Shown: positions 50,521 through 58,864 of the stretch, piece after piece
Position numbering within the stretch: the first letter of the stretch is position 1
Layout of the letters: every line of letters begins with the position of its first letter
Origin: a virus
Strand: one strand, 5' to 3'
DNA length: 64,000 nt
IMG/VR virus record: IMGVR_UViG_3300033145_003233
Location: 372,001 to 436,000 of that record
The notes under the pieces: model-generated
The model's database searches: none
What the model was told of the DNA's origin: nothing
Seen by the model: only the letters and a program-made list of their open reading frames with translations
Translations under genes and position numbers: made by a program

Positions 50521-51588
50521 TTACCATACTCTATCTGATGAAAGTAATGATTGAATAGTCTGAGTAGGATCTGTTTCATAACCCACTGTCTGCTTTGACT
50601 TTATACGTAGTAGCTCATCAAACGGCACTCCCTCATCATGACCACTTTTCATTCTTTTTTGTTTCACTTCTTCCACTTTGGCCCAAAATTGTTCAACATA
50701 TGGCTGTAAATTCTGATAAACGGACCAATCCCCGCCTCGAGCAGGTTCTATCATTTTTTCCAATATTCCAAGATACCAAAATTGATTAGGAAGACCAGGA
50801 ACAGAGTTTTGCGCTGTCTTTACAAATCTAGGATTTAACTTAGTCATTTTTTTAGTCATCAAGCCATAACAATTGATGCCCAGAATAGTCATAACAGTGC
50901 ATTCAAAATCATTTATCTCATCATCACTATCTAAGCCTATTTCTAATAACCCTCTAAATTTATCATATAGATCTGTTTCATAAATATTTTTTACAACTTC
51001 TATAGGAGACAATCCATATGCTCTTAAAGCCTCCATAAAAATAAAAGAAGTTTGAACTACCCTATTATCAATTCTATTAACAAATATAAAATCCTCTTCT
51101 GCTATTTCTGGAGTAGGAATTTCTTCTTTCTTATAATATTTTGCTATATCAACATGAGGACTTCCAGCACATATCATCTTAAGATTAACAAGATCTTTAT
51201 CATATATTGGGCAAATTATATCTTTCATCAATATCCATACAAGAGAATATTGATATAATCTCAGAATATATGGTTCCTCAGTGGCCCTATCAGGAGAACG
51301 CTTATAAATAAAACTCCTAAGATTGGTAGCAAGCATAATTAAGAAATCATTTCTTTCAGAAATATCTGGCATAAATTCCACACCAACTATTTCAATAGAT
51401 TTTTCTATATATTTGGCAACAATTTTAAAAATAGTATGAGCTATATTTTTAGTATCATCTATAAACAAAGCTCCAGCAACATCTTCATCAAAACTGACAA
51501 AAACATCTGAAAAAGAAGCATTGTATCTTTTACAAAACTTTCTAATTATAGATTCGGCTATTTTAAAATCGCTTACTTTATTATCCAT
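50521..51588 (-). CDS. Hypothetical protein, conserved-looking
   Basis: 355 residues, mainly helical, with hydrophobic segments (YSLVWILMKDIICPIY, FECTVMTILGINCYGLMT) but no clear membrane span. C-terminal KQTVGYETDPTQTIQSLLSS and terminal DRVW. No family recognised. Two bases separate it from the 51590 gene, so they form an operon. Confidence 0.55.
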   Translation of the reverse strand: MDNKVSDFKIAESIIRKFCKRYNASFSDVFVSFDEDVAGALFIDDTKNIAHTIFKIVAKYIEKSIEIVGVEFMPDISERNDFLIMLATNLRSFIYKRSPDRATEEPYILRLYQYSLVWILMKDIICPIYDKDLVNLKMICAGSPHVDIAKYYKKEEIPTPEIAEEDFIFVNRIDNRVVQTSFIFMEALRAYGLSPIEVVKNIYETDLYDKFRGLLEIGLDSDDEINDFECTVMTILGINCYGLMTKKMTKLNPRFVKTAQNSVPGLPNQFWYLGILEKMIEPARGGDWSVYQNLQPYVEQFWAKVEEVKQKRMKSGHDEGVPFDELLRIKSKQTVGYETDPTQTIQSLLSSDRVW

Positions 51589-51589
51589 A

Positions 51590-52069
51590 TTATTTCTTTA
51601 TATTATATTTATCGATCTCTTCCAAAGACATGCCCAAAGCTAGTAAGAATTCCTCATGTGTGTTTAACGACTTTAAGAAACTAACATCTTTATTCATTTC
51701 CTTCAATGTAATCTTACTCCTCTTTCTTCTTTGTGGCCCGCTTCCCTGACTATTTCTTAAAGAAGATGGAATACTTCTTCTTTTCTTCTTTCTTACTTTA
51801 GGCATATGCGCCTTGTCATTCTCTGTTTCTCTTCCCAAAATCTCAAAAGCAAATTCCAATAACGACATTTCTTTTAATTCAAAAATAGTTAACTCTTTAC
51901 ATCTATGACAAAATATCCCAATACATAAAGTATCATGATGAGGGGCTTGGCTACTTTCTTGAATACCTATAGAAATTAAATTATCCACCTCAAATATTTT
52001 ATCACATTTACTGCATGTTAATTCCTCTTCTTTTAGTATATTAAGAATCCAGTTGGGAATCTCTTTCAT
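51590..52069 (-). CDS. Zinc-finger protein with basic linker
   Basis: 159 residues. LTCSKCDKIF and GIFCHRCKEL form a Cys4 zinc site. A strongly basic linker (KVRKKKRRSIPSSLRN, PQRRKRSK) precedes a C-terminal helix. Likely nucleic-acid binding. No family recognised. Confidence 0.55.
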   Translation of the reverse strand: MKEIPNWILNILKEEELTCSKCDKIFEVDNLISIGIQESSQAPHHDTLCIGIFCHRCKELTIFELKEMSLLEFAFEILGRETENDKAHMPKVRKKKRRSIPSSLRNSQGSGPQRRKRSKITLKEMNKDVSFLKSLNTHEEFLLALGMSLEEIDKYNIKK

Positions 52070-52126
52070 TGTATTCTCCCTAAATATATCCCTATTAATA
52101 TATTCAACAATCTTATAAAAAAACCT

Positions 52127-52900
52127 CTAACAATCTGATTTAACCCATGATTTTTGTCTTACTTCTATCCCAAAAAATTGTGGCCAATATTTTCTACACA
52201 TAGTAAAATGCTCTCCTACAGTTTTATCCTGATGTATTGTAGTAACACTATTATCATGCTTTCTATAATAAACTAATGGCTGAAGGATATTATCAAATTT
52301 ATATCCATACGAAATAGCCTTGCCCCATAAATAGAAATCTGGCACTAATCTCCACTCTGCCGAATACCCCCCTATTTTTTCAAAAGCTCGTCTCCTAAAC
52401 ATACTAGCAGGATCTATTATAGGATTTTTTACTTTTAAAAATTCTGCTCTTATCTCTTTGTGTGTCGGTGGAGGATAGTCCATAATCTCTAGCTCTTCAC
52501 CATTCTCATCTATTTTAATGGCCCAGGAACTAACACAAAATACATCTTGATGATCTTCAAGAAAAGCAACTTCCTTTTCTAATCTCTCTGGAAAACTAAT
52601 ATCATCTGCATCATGTATAGCTAAATACTTTCCCTGAGCATATCTAATAGCTTCATTCCTGCCTGCTCCACAACCTATATTTTTCTTTTCTCCCAATTCC
52701 TTAATCGCGATAAAACGATTCAAAATCCCCCCTTTACTATATGCTTTTAATATTTCAAAAGTATTGTCAGTAGAGGCATCATCATAAACAATGAGTTCAA
52801 AATCTTTAAATGTTTGTGAAAAAATAGAATCTAATGCTTCCTCTATAAACTCCTCACAATTATAAACAGTCATAATTATACTAACTTTTGGCCTTTTCAT
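52127..52900 (-). CDS. GT2-family glycosyltransferase
   Basis: Starts MKRPKVSIIMTVYNCEEFIE, the GT-A nucleotide-binding strand; DDASTDNT and IHDADDISFPERLEKE supply the DxD metal site, and FRRRAFEKIGGYSAEW the later conserved block. The ATG at 52900 overlaps the RWEILDL-tag stop of the 52897 gene. Transfers a sugar from a nucleotide donor; works with the GT4 enzyme upstream on some glycan. Confidence 0.9.
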   Translation of the reverse strand: MKRPKVSIIMTVYNCEEFIEEALDSIFSQTFKDFELIVYDDASTDNTFEILKAYSKGGILNRFIAIKELGEKKNIGCGAGRNEAIRYAQGKYLAIHDADDISFPERLEKEVAFLEDHQDVFCVSSWAIKIDENGEELEIMDYPPPTHKEIRAEFLKVKNPIIDPASMFRRRAFEKIGGYSAEWRLVPDFYLWGKAISYGYKFDNILQPLVYYRKHDNSVTTIHQDKTVGEHFTMCRKYWPQFFGIEVRQKSWVKSDC

Positions 52901-53121
52901 AAATCTAATATCTCCCATCTGCTATTAATCGGATCATGAAACCCTTCTAAGCAATCTTCTCTCCATTCAAAAACACCAACCCTTTTTAAAATATATTTAT
53001 CTTTATATATCTTCCTTACCACAGTGGTTCTATCATTTAATTGGTTTATACACGCTTGTGCCGCTGAATTACAAATCAAATCTGTTCTTATCCTTACCTT
53101 GTCCCCTACTTTATACTTCAC
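52897..53121 (-). CDS. SH3-like small protein with C-terminal RWEILDL tag
   Basis: 74 residues. MKYKVGDKVRIRTDL begins an SH3/KOW-like small barrel with VVRKIYKDKYILKR and a Trp-containing strand; ends NSRWEILDL. Paralogue of the 58861-59181 protein, which shares YKVGDKVRI and the tag. Overlaps GT genes on both sides by 4 bases each. Binding partner unknown. Confidence 0.65.
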   Translation of the reverse strand: MKYKVGDKVRIRTDLICNSAAQACINQLNDRTTVVRKIYKDKYILKRVGVFEWREDCLEGFHDPINSRWEILDL

Positions 53122-54212
53122 TTGCTAAACACCTCATGATACAATGGCACAATATTTTTCCAGTCCTTTCCTTCTATCTCTATTTGCCCCTGCTCTTTCT
53201 CTATCGGCTGATTCCCTGTTAAAAAATGCTCAAGACAAGTAGAAAAATGACAAATATCTCTATCTGTAATAATAGCATATCCCTTCTTATCAAGCCCCCC
53301 AGAAAGAGTCATCGCAATTCCCCCTGATTGTTGTAATAAATCTCCCACAGTCAATGCTACCCATGGCAATTCTGCCGCCCTACATTCCAGAATAACTATC
53401 GGAGAAACTTCTTTGAGGCTTGTCAATATGAATACATCAGACGCCAGAAAAGCTGCTACCACATCTTCTCTTGGAAGATCTCTCATAAATCTTATATTTA
53501 ACCCTCTGCTTTGTTGCGCCGCCCTATTGAAAAATCTTTTGTCATAAGGATACTCAATAGTATTTGATAGTTGTAAAATAACAAAATCATCTATTCTTTC
53601 TAACAACTTTTTGCATATTTTGGGAAGAATTTCTTGTCCTTTGCCGAAGAAGAACGAAGCAGCATTTAAAATTATATATTTCTCTTTAATATTATACTTA
53701 TTTTTGAAATCAATGTTATTACTGCTAAATTCTGATAGAGAAATTCCATTGGGTATTATACTCACTTTTAACCCATTTTTTACAGCAAAATCGTAATCTG
53801 GCCCCTTAGAATGAGTAATTAGATTAAATTTATCGATATTCTCCTTTAACAACTTAAAAGATTGAGGATGGGAACGTAGGTGGTAGGCCCCTACGAGGGG
53901 CAGAGACAGCCGTGGGACGATCTTCTCGATATTCTGGAGTAAAGTATCCATCCCCCAAAACGAGTCGCTATAAGTTAATACGTGGTCGTTCTGGTTGATT
54001 TGAGAAATAAGCTCATTTCCTTTAGGACAAGGATAAATACCTATGTCATTATACTTAGAAACTTTTTTATAATTATAACCATAAATACTTACTGTATAGC
54101 CATAGTTCTTTATTAAACCCAATGCCAGGGCAGAAATTACAGCTTCAGACCCCCCTACGCTCCCGCCTACCTCCGGAAAAGGTCCAAAATTACATAGAAT
54201 GCATAACTTCAT
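53118..54212 (-). CDS. GT4-family glycosyltransferase
   Basis: 364 residues. LCNFGPFPEVGGSVGGSEAV is the GT-B N-terminal glycine-rich loop; NAASFFFGKGQEILPKICKK starts the C-terminal Rossmann domain; VFILTSLKEVSPIVILECRA is the retaining E-x7-E donor-binding region. Nothing shows the acceptor. The promoter at 54221-54249 is directly upstream. Confidence 0.88.
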   Translation of the reverse strand: MKLCILCNFGPFPEVGGSVGGSEAVISALALGLIKNYGYTVSIYGYNYKKVSKYNDIGIYPCPKGNELISQINQNDHVLTYSDSFWGMDTLLQNIEKIVPRLSLPLVGAYHLRSHPQSFKLLKENIDKFNLITHSKGPDYDFAVKNGLKVSIIPNGISLSEFSSNNIDFKNKYNIKEKYIILNAASFFFGKGQEILPKICKKLLERIDDFVILQLSNTIEYPYDKRFFNRAAQQSRGLNIRFMRDLPREDVVAAFLASDVFILTSLKEVSPIVILECRAAELPWVALTVGDLLQQSGGIAMTLSGGLDKKGYAIITDRDICHFSTCLEHFLTGNQPIEKEQGQIEIEGKDWKNIVPLYHEVFSK

Positions 54213-54213
54213 A

Positions 54214-55533
54214 TTATACTCTTATAAGGAATTTCCAATCACTTTCCAATCTTTTTATAGATTTTTCTTTATCTTCGTCATATTTTATCCTATGTAGTAT
54301 AATATTATTTTCTTTACAAAATTGAGTGTCCAACTTGTCCTTCAAACGATATTTTTTAAGATTTTTATTAGCCCTATATAAAGAAAACCTTCCATAAGTA
54401 ATAGGCTTAAAATGTTGCTCTCCGTCATATTCCACTATTATATTAGTAGAATCCTTTTCCAACCAGAAATCACAATACCTTCTATGCTTATAGTCTTTAT
54501 ATTCATCCCATATTTTTTTATTTGGGATAATATTCCAATCTTCGAAATATTTTAATAAAAGTTCCCTTACCTTACCCTCATTCTTTTTGTAGCAAAAAGG
54601 ACACCCCTGCCCCTTAACTCGATTAGATACGGAGCTTTCCCACTCATGACTCTCATTTTTAGAACAAATCCACCAAACTTTTCTATCTGACCCATAAGAC
54701 ACCTCCTTAGCAGTTAATTGACCATTCTTAGTGGGATGCCATTCTTTTGCTAATTCTGGATATTTAAGTTTCAAACAATTTTTTTTAGAAACCCTTTTAC
54801 CTCCACAATATGGACAATTATCCCCTCTAGCCCTATGATTAACAATTGTCATCCACTCATGTCTCTTATTGCATTTCCACCACACCTTTTTATTACAACC
54901 TCCCGTAATATCTTTAGCAGTTAATTTACCGTTCTTAGTAGGATGCCATTCTTTAGCTATTTCTGGGTATTTAGTTTCTAAACAATTATCCTTACAAGCT
55001 TTACTCCCCGAACAATATGGACAATTTCTCCCATTTGACCTATTATTAACAGTAGCCTCCCATTCATGTCCCTTACCACATTTCCACCACACTTTTTTAT
55101 TACTTTGTGGCATCACATCCTCAGGAGTTAAATTTTTATTTTTGATAAAATGCCATTCCTTAGATAATATAGAATTCTTAACAGACAAACAAGTTAGTGA
55201 AGTCGTTCCAGATAATTTTTCTCTATAACAATATAAACAATTACAACCATTTTTTCTATTATTTATAACTGCCTCCCATTCATGCCCCTTACCACATTTC
55301 CACCAAACCTTTTTCCCACTGCCTGCTGTCAACTCTTTTGGACTTAACCCTCTCCTATCATTTTTCTCATAATTCCATTCTTTCATTAACTTTTTGTGAG
55401 TCTGATATAATGACTTTTTATCATTTCCTCCTCTACGATAATAATGAAAATAAAAACATTTTTTCGAGCAATAGTTCTTCTGTTGCTTTACCAACCCTTT
55501 CCCACAATTCAAACATTCTTTATTCTTTCCCAT
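54214..55533 (-). CDS. Homing-type endonuclease: DUF4379-like repeats plus PD-(D/E)XK domain
   Basis: 439 residues. After a CLNCGKGL/CSKKC ribbon come four repeats of about 65 residues (KEWH..KN..LT..D, KKVWWKCGKGHEWEA.VNNR, CPYC), the DUF4379 zinc pattern. The last 120 residues (FEDWNIIPNKKIWDEYKDYK, RRYCDFWLEK, IIVEYDGEQHFKP) are clearly homologous to the end of the 16151-17320 protein. So the same nuclease is fused to different DNA-recognition arrays. Coupled to 55533 by TAATG. Confidence 0.82.
   Translation of the reverse strand: MGKNKECLNCGKGLVKQQKNYCSKKCFYFHYYRRGGNDKKSLYQTHKKLMKEWNYEKNDRRGLSPKELTAGSGKKVWWKCGKGHEWEAVINNRKNGCNCLYCYREKLSGTTSLTCLSVKNSILSKEWHFIKNKNLTPEDVMPQSNKKVWWKCGKGHEWEATVNNRSNGRNCPYCSGSKACKDNCLETKYPEIAKEWHPTKNGKLTAKDITGGCNKKVWWKCNKRHEWMTIVNHRARGDNCPYCGGKRVSKKNCLKLKYPELAKEWHPTKNGQLTAKEVSYGSDRKVWWICSKNESHEWESSVSNRVKGQGCPFCYKKNEGKVRELLLKYFEDWNIIPNKKIWDEYKDYKHRRYCDFWLEKDSTNIIVEYDGEQHFKPITYGRFSLYRANKNLKKYRLKDKLDTQFCKENNIILHRIKYDEDKEKSIKRLESDWKFLIRV
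54221..54249 (-). promoter_or_regulatory. Promoter-like, TTGGAAAGTGA variant
   Basis: Minus-strand TTGGAA (54249-54244), AGTGATTGG, 17-base spacer, TATAAG (54226-54221); lies inside the end of the nuclease gene, ahead of the GT4 gene. Confidence 0.5.
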
Positions 55534-55712
55534 TATTTCTCCTCCTCACATTTATATGCCCTTCTTTGGACTTCTCCAATACTTACCTCTATCCTCCTAT
55601 TATTTAATCGTTTGATAATACCTACTACCTTGAAATAAGCTCTATCAGGGTCCTTCTCATTAAGAAACAATCGAGATAACCCACCTACCAACCTATCATT
55701 TTCTTTTAACAT
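55533..55712 (-). CDS. Small protein coupled to nuclease
   Basis: 59 residues: MLKENDRLVGGLSRLFL, DRAYFKVVGIIKRLNNRRIE, basic-acidic end CEEEK. Not RHH-like by eye; perhaps a small barrel. Stop overlaps the 54214 start (TAATG), the same position an RHH gene holds in the other cassettes. SD AGGAGAATAG. Confidence 0.6.
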   Translation of the reverse strand: MLKENDRLVGGLSRLFLNEKDPDRAYFKVVGIIKRLNNRRIEVSIGEVQRRAYKCEEEK

Positions 55713-55866
55713 TTCTATTCTCCTATAAGAAAACTTATATTTTCTTATACTTTCTTAATTTCTATATAAAATCCTTCTTTTATTTTTATTTTCTGTGTAA
55801 AAAATAACGAAGGATAATAATTATTCCGATACAATAGTATAAGAACAAAATATTAAGGAGCAAAAA

Positions 55867-56037
55867 ATGGCCAAAAAAGAAAAAACAGATAAGATAATCA
55901 ATTTTGCAATTAAACAATCTCTCTATGATAAATTTAAAAAGATATGCGATCAACGCTATAAGAGTCTGAGCGAGCAGATTAGAGAATTGATAGTGGAAAA
56001 AGTAAATAGGGAAGATAACATTAAAGAATCTAAGTAG
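55867..56037 (+). CDS. Ribbon-helix-helix protein
   Basis: 56 residues: KIINFAIKQSLYDKFKKICD then SLSEQIRELIVEKVNRED, the RHH pattern of the other cassettes. SD AAGGAG. First gene of the plus-strand island; GATACAATAG about 30 bases upstream resembles a -10 box. The nearest nuclease-like gene is 500 bases downstream (56539). Confidence 0.7.
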   Translation: MAKKEKTDKIINFAIKQSLYDKFKKICDQRYKSLSEQIRELIVEKVNREDNIKESK

Positions 56038-56088
56038 ATTGATCGATACCTAATTATAGATCAAAGTTTAATTAAAAAGGAAAAAATA

Positions 56089-56487
56089 ATGCATGAAATT
56101 ATAATAGCAGTCTTGCTAACGATAATCTCCGGATTAACTGTTAAAATATATGGAGACTATGCCTCTAATGCTAAAATAGCAAAAATACAAAAGAAAAAGA
56201 CAAAAAAATACTACAAAGAATTAGAAGACGATATCCCCTGTGCCTTAAAATATATAAAAAAATGCGTACAAGAAAAGAATAGTGTAAGTTGCATATTTGT
56301 CCCTACCACTTTTGGTAAATTTGAGGATAAAGAATATAATAACCAAAAAATTACAAAAAATCCCCTAATTGAAGAAGAGATTATAGAATCATTACAAAGT
56401 AAACAATTTATTTCTATGTCCCTTAATTCTGATGAAACTTATATATATAAAGAAGAGTTTATAGATTTATTAAAAAAGAATTTATAA
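56089..56487 (+). CDS. Small membrane-anchored protein
   Basis: 132 residues. A single N-terminal hydrophobic segment (EIIIAVLLTIISGLTVKIY) is followed by a lysine-rich helix and a cytosolic-looking domain with ALKYIKKCVQEKNSVSCIFV. SD AAAAGG. No family recognised; membrane location inferred from hydrophobicity. Confidence 0.55.
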   Translation: MHEIIIAVLLTIISGLTVKIYGDYASNAKIAKIQKKKTKKYYKELEDDIPCALKYIKKCVQEKNSVSCIFVPTTFGKFEDKEYNNQKITKNPLIEEEIIESLQSKQFISMSLNSDETYIYKEEFIDLLKKNL

Positions 56488-56538
56488 TCACTTTCTTCTT
56501 AAAAATATAAATATTAGAATAACACTAAGGAAAATAAA

Positions 56539-57327
56539 ATACAAAAGTACAAATATATTTGCCCGATATGTGAAGAAACTGGTAATGAATCCAAAAGAGC
56601 GCATGTTCTCCCTGAAAGTTTAGGATTTACTAAAATTGTCGAAGTAGTTAAAAAAAAAGAATGCAAATGTGATCATATTATGGGGAGTACTTGCGAAAAA
56701 GCTTTAAGAGATTGTTATATCTATAATTATCATAATTACAAAGGAGATAAAAAAACTAATACAGACGATCTATCTGAAGTAAATAAATTAGACTGGAAAA
56801 TAGATACTAAAAAAGATAAAAAAATGAATGCAAAATTTATAGAAAGAAATGGAAACATCGAAATAAAACCATGCCCCTCTGGAGGTTGGGACAAATTTAA
56901 ACAACAATCAAAACACCTATTAAAGATAACCCAGGTAAACACAGTGAAAGCAAAAGCAGAAATAGAAAAAGATGCATATAAAATTTATTTTTGCCTTATT
57001 CATTCTTTGCTTTTAATGAATCTTGACAAAAAAATTCTTGATGATAAAATTAGGAATAATCTCAGAGAGACATTAAAAAGGAACTGTAAGAATAAATTTA
57101 ATGATTTTAGAAATAGACAGGCCACTTGGGAATATCAAAAAGAAAAAGAAATACAACATATTAGTTTTTGTAATCAAATAGGAACAGGGAGGATCATATA
57201 TGCTAAAACCAAAATGATAGGATTTGGGTGTGGAATCCAATTAAATAATTATTGTTATGCCTATACGGTTGATGTCCTAAATTGGACCGTAGAAAAAATA
57301 AAGAAAAAAATCAGAAGACGTTTCTAA
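56539..57327 (+). CDS. HNH_5-like nuclease with ATA start
   Basis: The ATG at 56680 misses an in-frame N-terminus that reads QKYKYICPICEETGNESKR then AHVLPESLGF and CKCDHIMGSTCEKALRD: a Cys/His HNH of the PF14279 type (C..C...H..PESLG...C..C). The frame is open back to a TAG at 56515 and contains no ATG, GTG or TTG before 56680. An ATA at 56539 lies 7-8 bases after AAGGAA, so it is the likely start (263 codons). The C-terminal 170 residues are basic and unrecognised. A start at 56680 would lose the nuclease zinc site. Confidence 0.6.
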   Translation: MQKYKYICPICEETGNESKRAHVLPESLGFTKIVEVVKKKECKCDHIMGSTCEKALRDCYIYNYHNYKGDKKTNTDDLSEVNKLDWKIDTKKDKKMNAKFIERNGNIEIKPCPSGGWDKFKQQSKHLLKITQVNTVKAKAEIEKDAYKIYFCLIHSLLLMNLDKKILDDKIRNNLRETLKRNCKNKFNDFRNRQATWEYQKEKEIQHISFCNQIGTGRIIYAKTKMIGFGCGIQLNNYCYAYTVDVLNWTVEKIKKKIRRRF

Positions 57328-57426
57328 TCTAATTAATCTATTATAACGGCACATCTACTCAATTGTAAATTTTTATTTTCCAGACAATTGTTTTTTTGAT
57401 ATAATAGAATAAAAAGGAGATTAAAA

Positions 57427-57933
57427 ATGAAAAGAATGTTAGTAGTTATAATTATCTTATTAATAATTATTGCTGGTTTGTTAATAGACAACTTTTACCC
57501 TGATATCAGAATAGAGATACAAGATGGAATTTATGCCTCCAAAACGTCCAATAAAATTATAAAAGAAGCTAATGAATGTATATCTCTGTGTAATAAATGC
57601 GGAGAAAAATTAACTCGTTGTGGCCCCATCAGTATATATGCTGCTCTTGATTATACAATTCGAGGTTCTTTTTGTGCTATCTGTAATAAATGTCTATCTG
57701 GTATTAAAGATATTAACTTAGAGAATATTATAAATTCGGGAATAGGAAAAATTTTAACTTATCCTTCTAATGTATATATACCTGATAATAAATTCTGGAA
57801 CATATGGGGAGAAGTTTATATAAGATCAAGAGATGCAAATAAAAATAAAGAATTATTGGTAGAAATAGGCTTTTATGATAAATTCGATGAAAAAGCTCTT
57901 CGCAATTTTAATATTTTCACTGGACAAATCTAA
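57427..57933 (+). CDS. Membrane-anchored or exported Cys-rich protein
   Basis: 168 residues. MKRMLVVIIILLIIIAGLLI is an uncleaved-looking signal anchor. The outer part has LCNKCGEKLTRC and CAICNKCLSG Cys4 site, then mixed strands. GATATAATAG and AAAAGGAG precede the ATG. No family recognised. Confidence 0.6.
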   Translation: MKRMLVVIIILLIIIAGLLIDNFYPDIRIEIQDGIYASKTSNKIIKEANECISLCNKCGEKLTRCGPISIYAALDYTIRGSFCAICNKCLSGIKDINLENIINSGIGKILTYPSNVYIPDNKFWNIWGEVYIRSRDANKNKELLVEIGFYDKFDEKALRNFNIFTGQI

Positions 57934-58008
57934 TTCATTTTCAAATGTTTTTTTTAATTACTTAATAATCAAGATATATCTACTCCATCCTAAATTTTTA
58001 TTTCCTTC

Positions 58009-58036
58009 TTGAAAGTGAAAATATAAATGTTAAAAT
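58009..58036 (+). promoter_or_regulatory. Promoter-like, TTGAAAGTGA class, plus strand
   Basis: TTGAAA (58009-58014) then GTGAAAA and, 16 bases on, TAAAAT (58031-58036), which overlaps the ATG of the first tagged gene in this island. Implies a very short leader or a later start. Confidence 0.45.
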
Positions 58037-58361
58037 GGCATCTATGTTTAAAATCGAAGAAGAAATTCAACTAACAAAAAATGGAGATTTTTTACAAAGT
58101 TCTAAAGAACTTAGAGAATACTACACCCCTAGAACTATAGGCTATCATAAATATTGCGATTCAAATCGATCAAAAGATTCTTTCATGTATTTACACAGAA
58201 CATCAAAACAAAAAAATACCATCTTTTGTAAAAAATGTAATTTTAGAATTGAGATACCCCTAAAAGTAAATAATTTCAAAAAAATAAAAAAATATTTTGA
58301 AAATAGATTTGATGATCCAATTGATAGAATCCAAGACAGATCAGAAATTTTAGATTTATGA
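58035..58361 (+). CDS. Zinc-finger small protein with C-terminal SEILDL tag
   Basis: 108 residues. GYHKYCDSNR and TIFCKKCNFRIEIPL form a His/Cys zinc site; a basic-acidic helix follows and the end is DRSEILDL, a variant with Ser for Phe. TGA overlaps the next ATG (TTATGATG). No SD upstream. Confidence 0.55.
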   Translation: MASMFKIEEEIQLTKNGDFLQSSKELREYYTPRTIGYHKYCDSNRSKDSFMYLHRTSKQKNTIFCKKCNFRIEIPLKVNNFKKIKKYFENRFDDPIDRIQDRSEILDL

Positions 58362-58864
58362 TGAAACTCGAAAAAGATTTTATACAATGTTGTGCAGAAT
58401 TTTTATTCAAAATAGCTGATTTTGAAGACTATGATGATAAACACTATATTAGTATGGGCCACGGGGATGGAGAACACCTTTGTTTTAAGTGTTGTGAAAA
58501 AGAAGTCGAAAAAATTAATAAAGAATTGCCCGAGAATGAAGAAAAAGCTTTTGTAGATGGAGGATGGAATGGTGCGGGTATTGACGGAAATGATGAAGGA
58601 CCTGATTCCTGTGATATATGCTATAAAAAATTAGATTATTCTTTATCTGAAAGTGGAGTTATACAAGAATGTAAATTTTTCTTAGAGGAAGACTTAGTAG
58701 AAATAACTCCGAATAATGCTGCTGAACTATATTATCTTTTCGACAATAGTGATAATTATGATTTTCAAGGTAATGACTTAAATAAATTGACAAAATTAGC
58801 CAATAAAATTTGGCGTCTTTTAGATCAAACAATTGAGAGTAGGTTTGAGATTTTAGATTTATGA
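58358..58864 (+). CDS. Zinc-binding protein with C-terminal RFEILDL tag
   Basis: 168 residues. Cysteines in HLCFKCCEKEVEKIN and DSCDICYKKLDYS suggest a zinc site around an acidic, glycine-rich core. Helical C-terminal part (NDLNKLTKLANKIWRLLDQT) leads to ESRFEILDL. Stop TGA overlaps the next ATG. No family recognised. Confidence 0.6.
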   Translation: MMKLEKDFIQCCAEFLFKIADFEDYDDKHYISMGHGDGEHLCFKCCEKEVEKINKELPENEEKAFVDGGWNGAGIDGNDEGPDSCDICYKKLDYSLSESGVIQECKFFLEEDLVEITPNNAAELYYLFDNSDNYDFQGNDLNKLTKLANKIWRLLDQTIESRFEILDL

